64,000 nt of DNA from Methanoregula formicica SMSP (lineage in GTDB: Archaea > Halobacteriota > Methanomicrobia > Methanomicrobiales > Methanospirillaceae). Made by a program: the position numbers and the translations under genes. The DNA is taken from positions 1,054,001-1,118,000 of the forward strand of contig NC_019943.1 of assembly GCF_000327485.1 (NCBI RefSeq). Reading direction: 5' to 3'. The notes beneath the pieces were generated by a model. It was not told where the DNA came from. It searched no databases and saw only the letters and a list, made by a program, of their open reading frames with translations. Below, piece after piece: positions 25,623 to 34,432 of this stretch (the stretch's first letter is position 1; the number at the start of each line of letters is the position of its first letter).

Positions 25623-26201
25623 ATGACTGCGTTTGCAATTCTCGGGCATCTTGCCCGTACGGACGGGAGTTTTTCAATCAACGACCTGCCGGGCAGCGGG
25701 GGCCGGATGGACGTGCTCTGCCGGTGCGTGAACGCATCGCTTTTCCTCTCCCATGACCTGCGGCGGGATGTGGACTGCTATCTTGTCCTGCTGGGACCGC
25801 CATCGGGACCTAAGACGATAAAATTCTCGGGATCCGCCGTGCGGTCGCTCTCGCCGGATGAGCGGAGTGCTGCCGCCCTGATCAAGAAGGTGATCGATGT
25901 CCCTTGCGGCAGCGAATTCCGCGAGGTGGCGGACGGGGTCTCTATCCGGAAAAGGGGCCTCGAACGCCTTCTTTCGGAGATGCCGTTTGCCGTGCTCGAT
26001 GAGACCGGGGAGGATGTCCGGAAGGCAAAGGACCTGCCGGGAGCGTTCCTCCTCTCCGATCACCTGAACTTCACGGACGCGGAGAATGCTCTCCTCGGTA
26101 GCAACCCGCGATATTCCGTGGGGCCGAAGTGCCTGCATGCCGATCATACGATAACCGTATTGCACAACGAACTGGACAGGAGGATGAGCGGATGGGAATG
26201 A
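25623..26201 (+). CDS. trmY: tRNA (pseudouridine(54)-N(1))-methyltransferase TrmY
   Basis: TrmY, a SPOUT-class methyltransferase, converts pseudouridine 54 in the T loop to N1-methylpseudouridine. The 192-residue sequence opens TAFAILGHLARTDGSFSIND and has GRMDVLCRCVNASLFLSHDL and the knot region with FLLSDHLNFTDAENALLGSN. The ATG at 25623 gives the family start. A frame-open GTG at 25608 overlaps the srp54 stop. The end overlaps the pus10 start by ten bases, next to the enzyme that makes its substrate. Confidence 0.92.
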   Translation: MTAFAILGHLARTDGSFSINDLPGSGGRMDVLCRCVNASLFLSHDLRRDVDCYLVLLGPPSGPKTIKFSGSAVRSLSPDERSAAALIKKVIDVPCGSEFREVADGVSIRKRGLERLLSEMPFAVLDETGEDVRKAKDLPGAFLLSDHLNFTDAENALLGSNPRYSVGPKCLHADHTITVLHNELDRRMSGWE

Positions 26202-27424
26202 ACGAACAGGTGAAAGCGATCCTCGCGTACGGGGAGACGTGCGACCACTGCCTCGGGCGGTTCTTCGGGAAACGCTCGCACGGGCTCTCGAACGATGAAC
26301 GGGGACGGGGCCTGAAGATCGCCCTTGCCCTTGAGGAGAACCAGCCGTACAAAAAGTTTGCCGGTACCTGCTGGGTCTGCGGGAACTTCTTCGATGATGT
26401 GCCGCTCTGGGCGGACCGCGTTATCTACGCAACGAAGGACATCGAGTTCTCGACGTTCCTTGCCGGTTGCCGGGTCCCGCCCATGATTGCCGAGAACGAG
26501 GAGATGGTCTGGAGCGATCTCTCGCTTGCGGAGCCCGAACCCTTCAAGTCCGAGGTGAACCGGGAGGTCGGGAAGGCCGTATCGGCACGGACCGGCAAGG
26601 TCGTTGACTTCAAAAAGCCCGAGGTTGTCACCATTCTCGATCCTGCAACCGGTGGCGTGGAGGTCCAGATCAACTCAGTCTTTTTCTATGGGAGATACCA
26701 GAAGTTCGAGCGGGGCATCCCCCAGACGCACTGGGACTGCCGTGCCTGCAAGGGGGCAGGCTGCGAGAAGTGTAACTTTACCGGTGCCCAGTATCTCGAC
26801 TCGGTCGAGGAACTGATCGGGCGGCCCGTGATCGAGATGTTCAACGCGGAGAATGCGATCCTCCACGGCGCGGGTCGCGAGGACATCGATGCCCGCATGG
26901 TCGGGACAGGGCGGCCCTTCATCCTTGAAGTAGTATCGCCAAGGAAGCGTTCCATCGACCTTGCGGAACTGGAAAAAACCATCAACAGCACTGCGGGCGG
27001 CAGGATCTCCGTTGCGATCAGGCGCTGGGCTGACCGTGCGGAGGTGGAAACCCTTAAATCAAACAAAGCGCATAAAAAATACAGGATCCTGGTCGAGGTT
27101 GACGGCGAAATAGCGGCGGATGAGTTCGCAAAAGCCGTAAAAACCCTGGAGGGCGTCACAATATACCAGCGCACGCCTGAACGGGTTGCTCACCGCCGGG
27201 CCGACAAGGTCCGCGAGAGAACAGTCCTCGGAATCGAGTGTGTAGGGGAGCAGGACGGCAAGTTTATTGTCGAAGTCCTGGGCGAAGCCGGCCTCTACAT
27301 AAAAGAACTCGTGTCCGGGGACTCCGGGCGAACCCGTCCGAGTCTTGCCGAGATCCTGAAACGAAGCGCTCGCGTCACCAGCCTCGACGTTACGCAGGTG
27401 GAAGGAGCACAGGAGGGAGAATAA
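26192..27424 (+). CDS. pus10: tRNA pseudouridine synthase Pus10
   Basis: Pus10 makes pseudouridine 54 and 55 in archaeal tRNA. The 410-residue protein has an N-terminal zinc/THUMP part (CDHCLGRFFGKRSHGLSNDE, CWVCGNF), and a catalytic domain with PQTHWDCRACKGAGCEKCNF, REDIDARMVGTGRPFILEVV (catalytic Asp in DARMVGTGRPF) and GLYIKELVSGDSGRTRPSLA. Start at 26192 because GGAGG lies eight bases upstream; the frame is open from 26129. It follows trmY, which methylates its product. Confidence 0.95.
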   Translation: MGMNEQVKAILAYGETCDHCLGRFFGKRSHGLSNDERGRGLKIALALEENQPYKKFAGTCWVCGNFFDDVPLWADRVIYATKDIEFSTFLAGCRVPPMIAENEEMVWSDLSLAEPEPFKSEVNREVGKAVSARTGKVVDFKKPEVVTILDPATGGVEVQINSVFFYGRYQKFERGIPQTHWDCRACKGAGCEKCNFTGAQYLDSVEELIGRPVIEMFNAENAILHGAGREDIDARMVGTGRPFILEVVSPRKRSIDLAELEKTINSTAGGRISVAIRRWADRAEVETLKSNKAHKKYRILVEVDGEIAADEFAKAVKTLEGVTIYQRTPERVAHRRADKVRERTVLGIECVGEQDGKFIVEVLGEAGLYIKELVSGDSGRTRPSLAEILKRSARVTSLDVTQVEGAQEGE

Positions 27425-27427
27425 ACC

Positions 27428-27718
27428 ATGGCACATCACAATGGTCCAAGGAAGAAGACACGGTATAAGTACAAGAAAGAGTTAAGAAAGCGCGGACTGC
27501 CGCCGGTAACCTCGGTTATCCAGCGGTTCGAGATCGGCGACCGTGTCCACGTTGTTGTCGAGCCGAGCGTCCAGAAGGGGATGCCCCACCGCCGCTTCCA
27601 CGGAAAGACCGGCACCGTCATCGGCCAGCGCGGCCGTGCATGGATGCTTACCATCCGCGATGGCGACGCCGAAAAGACCGTCATTGCAAGACCACAACAT
27701 CTAAAAGCGCAGAAGTAA
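27428..27718 (+). CDS. rpl21e: 50S ribosomal protein L21e
   Basis: The 96-residue protein (HHNGPRKKTRYKYKKELRKR, then VIQRFEIGDRVHVVVEPSVQ and KGMPHRRFHGKTGTVIGQRG) is archaeal L21e, an SH3-like fold of the large subunit. Its start is three bases after the pus10 stop, placing tRNA and ribosome functions in one transcript. Confidence 0.96.
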   Translation: MAHHNGPRKKTRYKYKKELRKRGLPPVTSVIQRFEIGDRVHVVVEPSVQKGMPHRRFHGKTGTVIGQRGRAWMLTIRDGDAEKTVIARPQHLKAQK

Positions 27719-27739
27719 ATTCACTGTCAGGTGATTGGC

Positions 27740-28090
27740 ATGAAAGTAAAGGGTATTATTAGCGAAGAGAAGGTCACGCTCCCCGAGATGCGCAGCGTCC
27801 TCTTACGGGTAGAGTCCGAGAGGCTGGCCGCCGAGAAGGAGATGTCCTACGAGTTCAGGCGCAGTATCGAGCATGCCAATCAGCTCTCCAAGACGGATCC
27901 CGAGAAATCCCGCGATCTGGTCTCTGAACTCATCAAGATGGAGAAGATGAAGCCCGAGATCGCGTACCGGATTGCCAATATCATGCCCAAGACCCGTGAT
28001 GAGGTCCGGGCGATCTTCGCGAAAGAGCGGTTCACCTTATCTCCCGAAGAGATCGATTCCATCATCGAACTGGTCATCACACATTACTGA
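27740..28090 (+). CDS. rpoF: RNA polymerase subunit Rpo4 (Rpb4/RpoF)
   Basis: This 116-residue subunit forms the stalk of archaeal RNA polymerase with Rpo7. Family parts are VKGIISEEKVTLPEMRSVLL, RVESERLAAEKEMSYEFRRS, and the HRDC-like end IAYRIANIMPKTRDEVRAIF with FTLSPEEIDSIIELVI. ATG at 27740 with AGGTGAT upstream is preferred to the GTG at 27731. Confidence 0.94.
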   Translation: MKVKGIISEEKVTLPEMRSVLLRVESERLAAEKEMSYEFRRSIEHANQLSKTDPEKSRDLVSELIKMEKMKPEIAYRIANIMPKTRDEVRAIFAKERFTLSPEEIDSIIELVITHY

Positions 28091-28100
28091 GGTGTTGATC

Positions 28101-28664
28101 ATGAAGGCGGAGAAGAAAGAGGTCAACGCGATAGTGCTGGATGTCCTGCTAAAAGGCCACCCGGATGACCCGCGTCCCCCGTTCAAGCGGGAACCGATCG
28201 TCCAGGCCATGGGCCTTGAGCAGTTCAAGCTGCTAGAGCTTGTGCCAAAGCCGGGTGTCCGGATCGAACTGCACGACAAAGTCTACATAGGCGATGCCGA
28301 GCGCGACAAGGTCGAACGCGTCAAGCGCCGGATCGGGTACGAGGAGCTGACCCAGACGGCAAAGGGCGAGCTCCCGTTCATCATCGAGAAGATCGTAAAG
28401 GAGCGTGAGCCCGATTTTGTCACGTTTTTTAACAAGGCAATCTCGATAACGCCCAAACTCCACATGCTCCACCTCCTCCCGGGCATCGGCAAGAAGCTGA
28501 TGTGGGAGATTCTGGAGTCCCGGAACCGGAAGCCGTTCGAGAGTTTCGCCGACATCTCCGCACGGATCAAGGCGATCCCCCACCCGGCAAAAATGGTCCA
28601 GGCACGGATCCTTGAGGAACTCCAGGACAAGGATACCAAGTACCACCTGTTCACCACGAAATGA
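28101..28664 (+). CDS. DUF655 protein with helix-hairpin-helix fold
   Basis: The 187-residue protein has an N-terminal OB-like part (VNAIVLDVLLKGHPDDPRPP, RIELHDKVYIGDAERDKVER) and a C-terminal helix-hairpin-helix region (LHMLHLLPGIGKKLMWEILE) typical of nucleic-acid binding. In methanogens it is regularly found between rpoF and ksgA, so a role in RNA or ribosome maturation is likely but unproved. GAGGTG precedes the ATG, and it overlaps ksgA by four bases. Confidence 0.88.
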   Translation: MKAEKKEVNAIVLDVLLKGHPDDPRPPFKREPIVQAMGLEQFKLLELVPKPGVRIELHDKVYIGDAERDKVERVKRRIGYEELTQTAKGELPFIIEKIVKEREPDFVTFFNKAISITPKLHMLHLLPGIGKKLMWEILESRNRKPFESFADISARIKAIPHPAKMVQARILEELQDKDTKYHLFTTK

Positions 28665-29428
28665 AAGCGCAGCACGACCAGCACTTCCTCATCGACCCGA
28701 ATGCGGTGAACCGCATCGCGGACCTGACAGAGGTGCAGGACAAAAAGGTGCTCGAGATCGGGCCGGGCAACGGGGCGCTGACCCGTGCCCTGCTCGACCG
28801 GGAAGCCTTCGTGCATGCGATCGAGCTGGACACCCGTCTCGTGGAACAGCTTACCGATACGTTTTCTCGCGAGATCGCATCCGGCCAGCTCGTGCTCCAG
28901 CACGGCGATGCCACCCGGTGCACCTTCCCCCCATTCGAGATCACGGTCTCAAACCTTCCCTACTCCGCCTCATCCAAGATCACGTTCCGGCTGCTGGAAC
29001 AGAACTTCGAGGTCGGCGTCCTGATGTACCAGGCAGAGTTTGCAGACCGGATGGTGGCAAAGGCGGGGACAAAGGACTGCGGGCGGCTCTCGATCATGGT
29101 CCAGACCTACGCCGCAGTACAGCAGTGTTTCCGGCTCCCGCCGCAATGCTTCTCACCCCGGCCCCAGGTACATTCCGCGGTCGTGAAGATCTTCCCCCGC
29201 GAGCCGATCTTTTTCATCAATGACCGGCGCCTGTACGCCGATGTTGTCCGGGCGCTCTTCTCGCACCGGAGAAAGACCGTGAGAAACTGCCTGAAGGGAT
29301 CGGCCGGCACCATGCTGGGCGCCGGGTGGGTGAAGCGTGTGCTCTCGACCCTGCCGGAAGAGATCCTGGCAAGCCGCCCTGAGGCATTGTATCTCGAGGA
29401 CTTTGCCACCATCGCAAACATCCCGTGA
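28661..29428 (+). CDS. ksgA: rRNA dimethyladenosine transferase KsgA/RsmA
   Basis: This SAM-dependent enzyme dimethylates two adjacent adenosines in the 3' terminal helix of 16S rRNA. The 255-residue sequence has HFLIDPNAVNRIADLTEVQD, motif I LEIGPGNGALTRALLD, the acidic AIELDTRLV and motif IV TVSNLPYSASSKITFRLLEQ with the NLPY site. The end segment LPEEILASRPEALYLEDF is the family's substrate-side domain. ATGA overlap couples it to the DUF655 gene; it closes the operon. Confidence 0.95.
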   Translation: MKAQHDQHFLIDPNAVNRIADLTEVQDKKVLEIGPGNGALTRALLDREAFVHAIELDTRLVEQLTDTFSREIASGQLVLQHGDATRCTFPPFEITVSNLPYSASSKITFRLLEQNFEVGVLMYQAEFADRMVAKAGTKDCGRLSIMVQTYAAVQQCFRLPPQCFSPRPQVHSAVVKIFPREPIFFINDRRLYADVVRALFSHRRKTVRNCLKGSAGTMLGAGWVKRVLSTLPEEILASRPEALYLEDFATIANIP

Positions 29429-29483
29429 CGCTGGCCGAACGGTTTTTGCCCATGCCCCGCTGAATACTTCTTTTGGGATTGCC

Positions 29484-30533
29484 ATGAAATGGAGAGGCTG
29501 GGAGATGGTATCGCTCGAAGCTGCTGACCCGGCGGTCCCTTACGGCAAACTGGCAGTTGAAGCGATCGCCCCTGTCATCGTCTCGGCAAGCCGCTCCACG
29601 GATATCCCGGCATTCTATGGCGACTGGTTCCTGAACCGGCTGAAGGATGGATACGTTCGGTGGAAGAGCCCGTTTGGCGGAAAACCGGTCTTTGTATCGT
29701 TTGCCCGGGCACGGCTCTTTGTGTTCTGGTCCAAGAACCCCGCGCCCTTCTTTCCCTACTTGGATACGCTCGACCGCCTCGGGTACGGGTACTATTTTCT
29801 CTACAGCTTAAACGACTACGATAAGGAACACCTTGAGCCGAACGTGCCGCCGCTCGTTGAGCGGATTGAAACGTTCATCCGCCTCTCCCGCCGGATCGGG
29901 CCGGGGAAGGTCGTGTGGCGGTTCGACCCCCTCATCCTTACGGAAACCATCACGGTAAGCGATCTGCTGGACCGGGTGGAATGCATTGGCGACCAGATCG
30001 CCCCGTTCACGAAACGGCTGGTCTTCAGTTTCGTGGACATTGAGAAATATACGAAAGTCCGGCGGAACCTGGATGCAGCCGGGTGCCGGGGCGCCCGCGA
30101 GTTCACGGACGCGGAAGTTGCCGAGTTCTGCGAGGGTCTCCGGCGCCTAAACGAGCGGTGGGGGCTTTCCCTTTCCGCCTGTGCCGAGGGGCGCGATCTC
30201 TCGCAGTACGGCATTGGCCGGGGGCAGTGCATCAGCTGCGACCTGATGACAACGGAGTTTGCTCACGACAAGGAACTGACGGCGTTCCTCAGGCCGGAAG
30301 ACCAGCAGACACTTGAGGGGTCCTCACCCGATCCCTCGCGACGGCTGAAGGATCCCGGCCAGCGGAACACCTGCCGTTGTGTTGTCTCGAAGGATATCGG
30401 GCAGTACTCCACCTGCATGCATCTCTGTGGATACTGTTATGCCAATACGTCTGCCGCGGCCGTTCGCCGGCATTACTCACGGTATCTTGCAGACCGCGAA
30501 CACGGGATGTTCCACGATACGATTGTCGGGTAA
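29484..30533 (+). CDS. DUF1848 family protein
   Basis: The 349-residue protein matches DUF1848: VIVSASRSTDIPAFYGDWFL, GYVRWKSPFGGKPVFVSFAR, VFWSKNPAPFFPYLDTLDRL, and the cysteine pattern near the C terminus (QCISCDLM, CRCVVSKDIGQYSTCMHLCG, YCYANTSAAAV) that looks like a metal or Fe-S site. The C-x-x-C-x-x-C-like arrangement HLCGYCY resembles radical-SAM type sites, but the family has no demonstrated activity. The frame is open from 29337; the ATG at 29484 is preferred. Confidence 0.85.
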   Translation: MKWRGWEMVSLEAADPAVPYGKLAVEAIAPVIVSASRSTDIPAFYGDWFLNRLKDGYVRWKSPFGGKPVFVSFARARLFVFWSKNPAPFFPYLDTLDRLGYGYYFLYSLNDYDKEHLEPNVPPLVERIETFIRLSRRIGPGKVVWRFDPLILTETITVSDLLDRVECIGDQIAPFTKRLVFSFVDIEKYTKVRRNLDAAGCRGAREFTDAEVAEFCEGLRRLNERWGLSLSACAEGRDLSQYGIGRGQCISCDLMTTEFAHDKELTAFLRPEDQQTLEGSSPDPSRRLKDPGQRNTCRCVVSKDIGQYSTCMHLCGYCYANTSAAAVRRHYSRYLADREHGMFHDTIVG

Positions 30534-30545
30534 TGTAACGGGCCG

Positions 30546-31772
30546 TTAGAAATTCCGCATTACCTTTATCGCACAGAACTTCCCGCACATCGTGCACTCC
30601 GTCTCCTCCCCGCAGAACTGCCGTGCCCTCTCCGGGTCCATAGCACACCGGATCTGTGCTTCCCGGTCGAGTGCGGCCCGGAGGACCGCTACTTCCGCAT
30701 CCTCATTCTCCCTCCCCTGCTTGACGGTATCACCGACATGGGCGGCTATCCTGAATGCGATGAGCCCCTCTTTTACCGCTTGCGGGTCCGGAAGACCGAG
30801 GTGTTCTGCCGGGGTGATGTAACAGAGATAATCCGCCCCCGCCGCACTCGCGGTGCTGGCCCCGATGGCACCGGCAATATGGTCGTATCCTGCTGCAATA
30901 TCCGTTGGCAGGGGCCCGGCAACAAAGAGCGGGAACGGGGAACGCTTCTTATACGAGCGGATGATGGGAGCAATCCTGTCGTTGCGGATATGTCCGCCTG
31001 CGCCCTCGATGATCACCTGGACTCCTGCGGCAAGGGCCCGGTGGGCAAGTGCACAATTCTGACGGATCTCGGCCTGCTGGAATGCGTCCGGGCGATCGTG
31101 GATACAGCCGCTCCGTGCCGTGTTGCCAAGCGACAGGACAATGTCATGCTTCCGGCAGATTGAGAGGACTTCATCGAAGTGCTCGACAAACGGGTTTTCG
31201 CAGTCGTGAGTGAGCATGAAGGCGCTCGTGATCGACCCGCCTTTGGAGACCATCCCGAGAACCCGTTTCTTTTTCTTGAAAACCCCGAGCATTTTCCGTG
31301 TCACGCAGTGGACGACAACCGAGCTGATCCCCTGTCCTGCCTGTCGTTTGAGGGTGGTAAGGATATCTTCTGCCGTCATGTTCTCGAGGCCGCATTCGAC
31401 AACTGCCTGGTAGACCGGCACGGTAGTTACCGGGAGCGTGGTACACGCAAGGATCTCTTGGCGGATGGCGTCGATATCGCCTCCCATCGAGAGGTCGCTG
31501 ATGGTGTCAGCACCGAACGTTTCGGCGATCTCCGCTTTCCTGAGCTCATCGCTGACGGAAACCTTTCCTGAGGATGTTCCCAGGTTGACATTGATCTTCG
31601 TGCGCAGACCGGTTCCAATGCCCGTGCAGCGATTTTTGCGCTGCATGATAACCACACTCCCCGCGGCTATCCGCCGGAGGAGTTCGTTTGGATCGACACC
31701 CCCCTCTGTGGCAACGGTCTTCATCGGGGGGGTCAGTCTCTCTTCGCGGGCAGAATCAACCAGGGTCTTCAT
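30546..31772 (-). CDS. thiC: ThiC-family radical SAM enzyme (phosphomethylpyrimidine synthase or paralogue)
   Basis: The family rearranges aminoimidazole ribotide with SAM. The 408-residue sequence has GSVVIMQRKNRCTGIGTGLR, DTISDLSMGGDIDAIRQEIL, PVTTVPVYQAVVECGLENMT, GKSFMLTHD-like SAFMLTHDCENPFVEHFDEV and GADYLCYITPAEHLGLPDPQ. The C-terminal cluster motif is C-T-M-C-G-K-F-C, that is CX2CX3C, one residue shorter than the CX2CX4C of standard bacterial ThiC. The gene could therefore be a paralogue such as a 5-hydroxybenzimidazole synthase (BzaF), since methanogens use that cobamide base, or an ordinary archaeal ThiC. Several upstream ATG codons make the start uncertain. Confidence 0.85.
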   Translation of the reverse strand: MKTLVDSAREERLTPPMKTVATEGGVDPNELLRRIAAGSVVIMQRKNRCTGIGTGLRTKINVNLGTSSGKVSVSDELRKAEIAETFGADTISDLSMGGDIDAIRQEILACTTLPVTTVPVYQAVVECGLENMTAEDILTTLKRQAGQGISSVVVHCVTRKMLGVFKKKKRVLGMVSKGGSITSAFMLTHDCENPFVEHFDEVLSICRKHDIVLSLGNTARSGCIHDRPDAFQQAEIRQNCALAHRALAAGVQVIIEGAGGHIRNDRIAPIIRSYKKRSPFPLFVAGPLPTDIAAGYDHIAGAIGASTASAAGADYLCYITPAEHLGLPDPQAVKEGLIAFRIAAHVGDTVKQGRENEDAEVAVLRAALDREAQIRCAMDPERARQFCGEETECTMCGKFCAIKVMRNF

Positions 31773-32065
31773 TCCTTTTACAGCGCTCCGTGCAGGTATC
31801 CTTGGCGCTCCCGCCATATGGATAGTTACCATCCGCATCCGGTCTGGTGCACTGTAATCCACCGGCATGAAAAGCCATTTTACCGACCAATAAACTACCG
31901 GCAGGTTTATGAAAGCCGGATCGCGCAGCATATCGTGTCAGGCGTCAATCCGGCAATGTATCGGGGCCGGATTTCGTTGTGCGATCCGGATTGCGATCCT
32001 TTTTCCCTCTTCCGGTCTCCATCCCATCCCTTTTTTTCAGATACCGGCCAACCATTCCTTACTGT

Positions 32066-32614
32066 ATGGACTACGACTCCTCGCAAGTGTACCAGCCCGA
32101 AGCCGACACGTATCTCCTGCTCGATGCCGCACGGGGCGAAGTGAGGCCCGGCGACCGGGTGCTGGAGGTCGGGACCGGATCGGGACTGATCGCAGCCGCG
32201 ATGCGGAAGGGTGCCCGCACCATTGCCACCGACATCAATCCCCACGCGGCAATCGCTGCGCAGAAGGCCGGCGTGGATGTCATCCGCTGCAACCTCCTCG
32301 ACCCGATCCGGGGAAAATTCGATCTCGTTCTTTTCAATCCCCCGTACCTTCCCACCGAACCCCATGAGCGGATCGATGACTGGCTGGAGTATGCCCTTGA
32401 CGGAGGGAAGACCGGGAGGGCGACCCTTGAGCGGTTTGCCGCGGACGTCAAGCGGGTGCTGGCGCCCGGTGGCAGGATCCTTATCCTCATCTCGTCGCTT
32501 ACCGGGCCAGGGGAAGTGAAGGAACTCTTTGCTACGCACGGGTTACAAGCGGAGCTTATCCGCGAGGAACGGGTGGAGGACGAGATCCTCCTTGTCCTCC
32601 GGTTTACACGATGA
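32066..32614 (+). CDS. HemK2/Mtq2-like class I methyltransferase
   Basis: The 182-residue enzyme is the archaeal relative of eukaryotic Mtq2/HemK2, which methylates the glutamine of release factor. It opens DYDSSQVYQPEADTYLLLDA, has the SAM motif RVLEVGTGSGLIAAAM, and the hallmark LVLFNPPYLPTEPHERIDDW with NPPY for glutamine amide methylation. The target here is presumably aRF1. The frame is open from 31979; ATG 32066 gives the family N terminus. Confidence 0.9.
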   Translation: MDYDSSQVYQPEADTYLLLDAARGEVRPGDRVLEVGTGSGLIAAAMRKGARTIATDINPHAAIAAQKAGVDVIRCNLLDPIRGKFDLVLFNPPYLPTEPHERIDDWLEYALDGGKTGRATLERFAADVKRVLAPGGRILILISSLTGPGEVKELFATHGLQAELIREERVEDEILLVLRFTR

Positions 32615-32622
32615 GGTGTGCT

Positions 32623-33408
32623 TCACACGATCAGCCGCTTCCGCATCAGGTTTATCGAGATGAGGCAGGTGATGGCAGTGATAACTGCGATCCATGCAAG
32701 GTGAAGAAAGAGCATCCACGAGAGTGATGGCAGCGTCAGCATCCGCATGATGGCGACAAGGTGCGTGAGCGGCAGCACGGCAAGCGCGAAGTACTGGAGG
32801 AACGCCGGCATCAGCGTGAGCGGGAAGAACGTGCCCGAGAAGAGCGCCATGGGCGTGATGAAGAGGAACGACGGGTAATTGAGCGTGTCGATACCGGGTG
32901 TCACGGACGTGAAGCACATCGCGATACCGGCAAACATCAGGCCTCCGAGGAACGCAAGCGGAATGGTGAGCACGGCGAGGGGCAGGGAGACGACACCGAA
33001 CACCGCGAGCACCGGCAGCATGATGAGCACATAGATGACGCTCCGGGTCGCCCCCCACAACAGTTCGCCCGCGATCACGTCCTCGATCGAGAGCGGGGTC
33101 GCGATCATGGCATCGAACGTCTTCTGGTAGTACATGCGGACAAAGGAGCCGAAGGTGCATTCGAAGAACGCCGAGTTCATCACCGCGATAGCAAGGATGG
33201 CCGGGGCAATGAAGTTGATGTACGGGATGCCGTCGATCTGCTGGACGTAGGTGCCGATGCCGATCCCGATGGCAAAGAGGTAGAGGAGCGCCTCGACAAG
33301 CGGGGGAAAGAAGTTCACCTGCAAGGTCCGGATAAAGACCACGAGGTTCCGGTACCAGACGATTCCGGCACGGCGGGTTACGTTTGGGATCGAGAAGATG
33401 TGCGGCAT
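32623..33408 (-). CDS. ABC-2 type transporter permease
   Basis: This 261-residue membrane protein has about six hydrophobic segments (for example LLYLFAIGIGIGTYV, INFIAPAILAIAVMNSAFFE and VIYVLIMLPVLAVFGVVSLP) and the ABC-2 loop around NSAFFECTFGSFVRMYYQKT. It pairs with the ATPase whose gene overlaps: GGGAG sits five bases before ATG 33408, and a GTG at 33414 is the alternative. Drug-, lipid- or polysaccharide-type export are all possible. Confidence 0.92.
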   Translation of the reverse strand: MPHIFSIPNVTRRAGIVWYRNLVVFIRTLQVNFFPPLVEALLYLFAIGIGIGTYVQQIDGIPYINFIAPAILAIAVMNSAFFECTFGSFVRMYYQKTFDAMIATPLSIEDVIAGELLWGATRSVIYVLIMLPVLAVFGVVSLPLAVLTIPLAFLGGLMFAGIAMCFTSVTPGIDTLNYPSFLFITPMALFSGTFFPLTLMPAFLQYFALAVLPLTHLVAIMRMLTLPSLSWMLFLHLAWIAVITAITCLISINLMRKRLIV

Positions 33409-33410
33409 GA

Positions 33411-34325
33411 TCACTCCCGCAAGTTCCTCCCGGTCAGTTTCAGGAACACGTCTTCGAGCGTTGCCGGCCTTGTGATCATCCGCTCCGGCCGGCAGCGTTC
33501 GAGAATGGTCCTCGCGACTTCGCGTGCGGTCTCAGATGTCGCAGCCACCTGGACCATGTCGCCGGTCTTCTCGAAGGGGACCCCGAGTTCGCTGAGGCAG
33601 GTGACGACATCGTCGCTTCCCTCCACTTCCACGATCTCGTGGCCGGCATGGTCACGGACAAGGTCCGCGGGCGCCCCTTCCACCAGGATCTTTCCGTTGT
33701 CCATGATGACCAGCCGGTCGCAGAGCCGTGCGGCTTCGTCAAGGTAATGCGTGGTCATCACGATGGTGTTTCCTTTCGCCTGCAGGCTCCGGAGTTTCTC
33801 CCAGATCAGGTGACGGGCCTGCGGGTCAAGGCCGATGGTCGGCTCGTCCAGGACGAGCAGGTCGGGACGGTTCACGAGTGCCCGGGCAAGGATGAGCCGG
33901 CGCTTCATCCCCCCGGACAATTTGTCCACCGAAACGTCCCGCTTCTCGGTGAGCTGGACGAACTCCAGCAGTTCCTCAGCCCGTTGTGTTGCCTCGTCTT
34001 TCGTGATGTCAAAGTACAGTGCATAGTAATAGAGATTCCCAAAGCAGGTGAAGTCCGGGTCGAGGTTGGTCTCCTGTGGGACAACGCCGAGGCTCTGCTT
34101 GATCTCCGCGGGTTTGTCATCGGGATCCATTCCGAGGATCGTGAGGGATCCGGAAGAACGGGGCGAGACACAGGTGATCATCTTCATGGTCGTGGTCTTA
34201 CCCGCCCCGTTCGGGCCCAGGAACCCGAAGATCTCCCCTTGTTTTACGGTGAACCGGATGCCGTCGACTGCAACCGTGCCGTTATAGTTCTTCTTCAGGT
34301 CATGGGCCTCGATGATTGCCGTCAT
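33411..34325 (-). CDS. ABC transporter ATP-binding protein, DrrA-like
   Basis: The 304-residue ATPase starts MTAIIEAHDLKKNYNGTVAV. It has Walker A FLGPNGAGKTTTMKMITCVS, signature VDKLSGGMKRRLILARALVN, Walker B LLVLDEPTIGLDP, and a His switch in TIVMTTHYLDEAARL. The C-terminal domain (ADLVRDHAGHEIVEVEGSDD on) is as in daunorubicin-type exporters. The preceding frame is open to 34403, but the upstream residues are not conserved. Partner of the permease that follows in the operon. Confidence 0.95.
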   Translation of the reverse strand: MTAIIEAHDLKKNYNGTVAVDGIRFTVKQGEIFGFLGPNGAGKTTTMKMITCVSPRSSGSLTILGMDPDDKPAEIKQSLGVVPQETNLDPDFTCFGNLYYYALYFDITKDEATQRAEELLEFVQLTEKRDVSVDKLSGGMKRRLILARALVNRPDLLVLDEPTIGLDPQARHLIWEKLRSLQAKGNTIVMTTHYLDEAARLCDRLVIMDNGKILVEGAPADLVRDHAGHEIVEVEGSDDVVTCLSELGVPFEKTGDMVQVAATSETAREVARTILERCRPERMITRPATLEDVFLKLTGRNLRE

Positions 34326-34432
34326 CAGCGATCTTCCGTGCTGTGGATCTCTGTTCCGCGTACTACAAAATGCTCGTGTTTGGGACAAAGAGACCAGAAG
34401 CAAAAAAGAAGATGAAAGGGATTGGATGAGCG

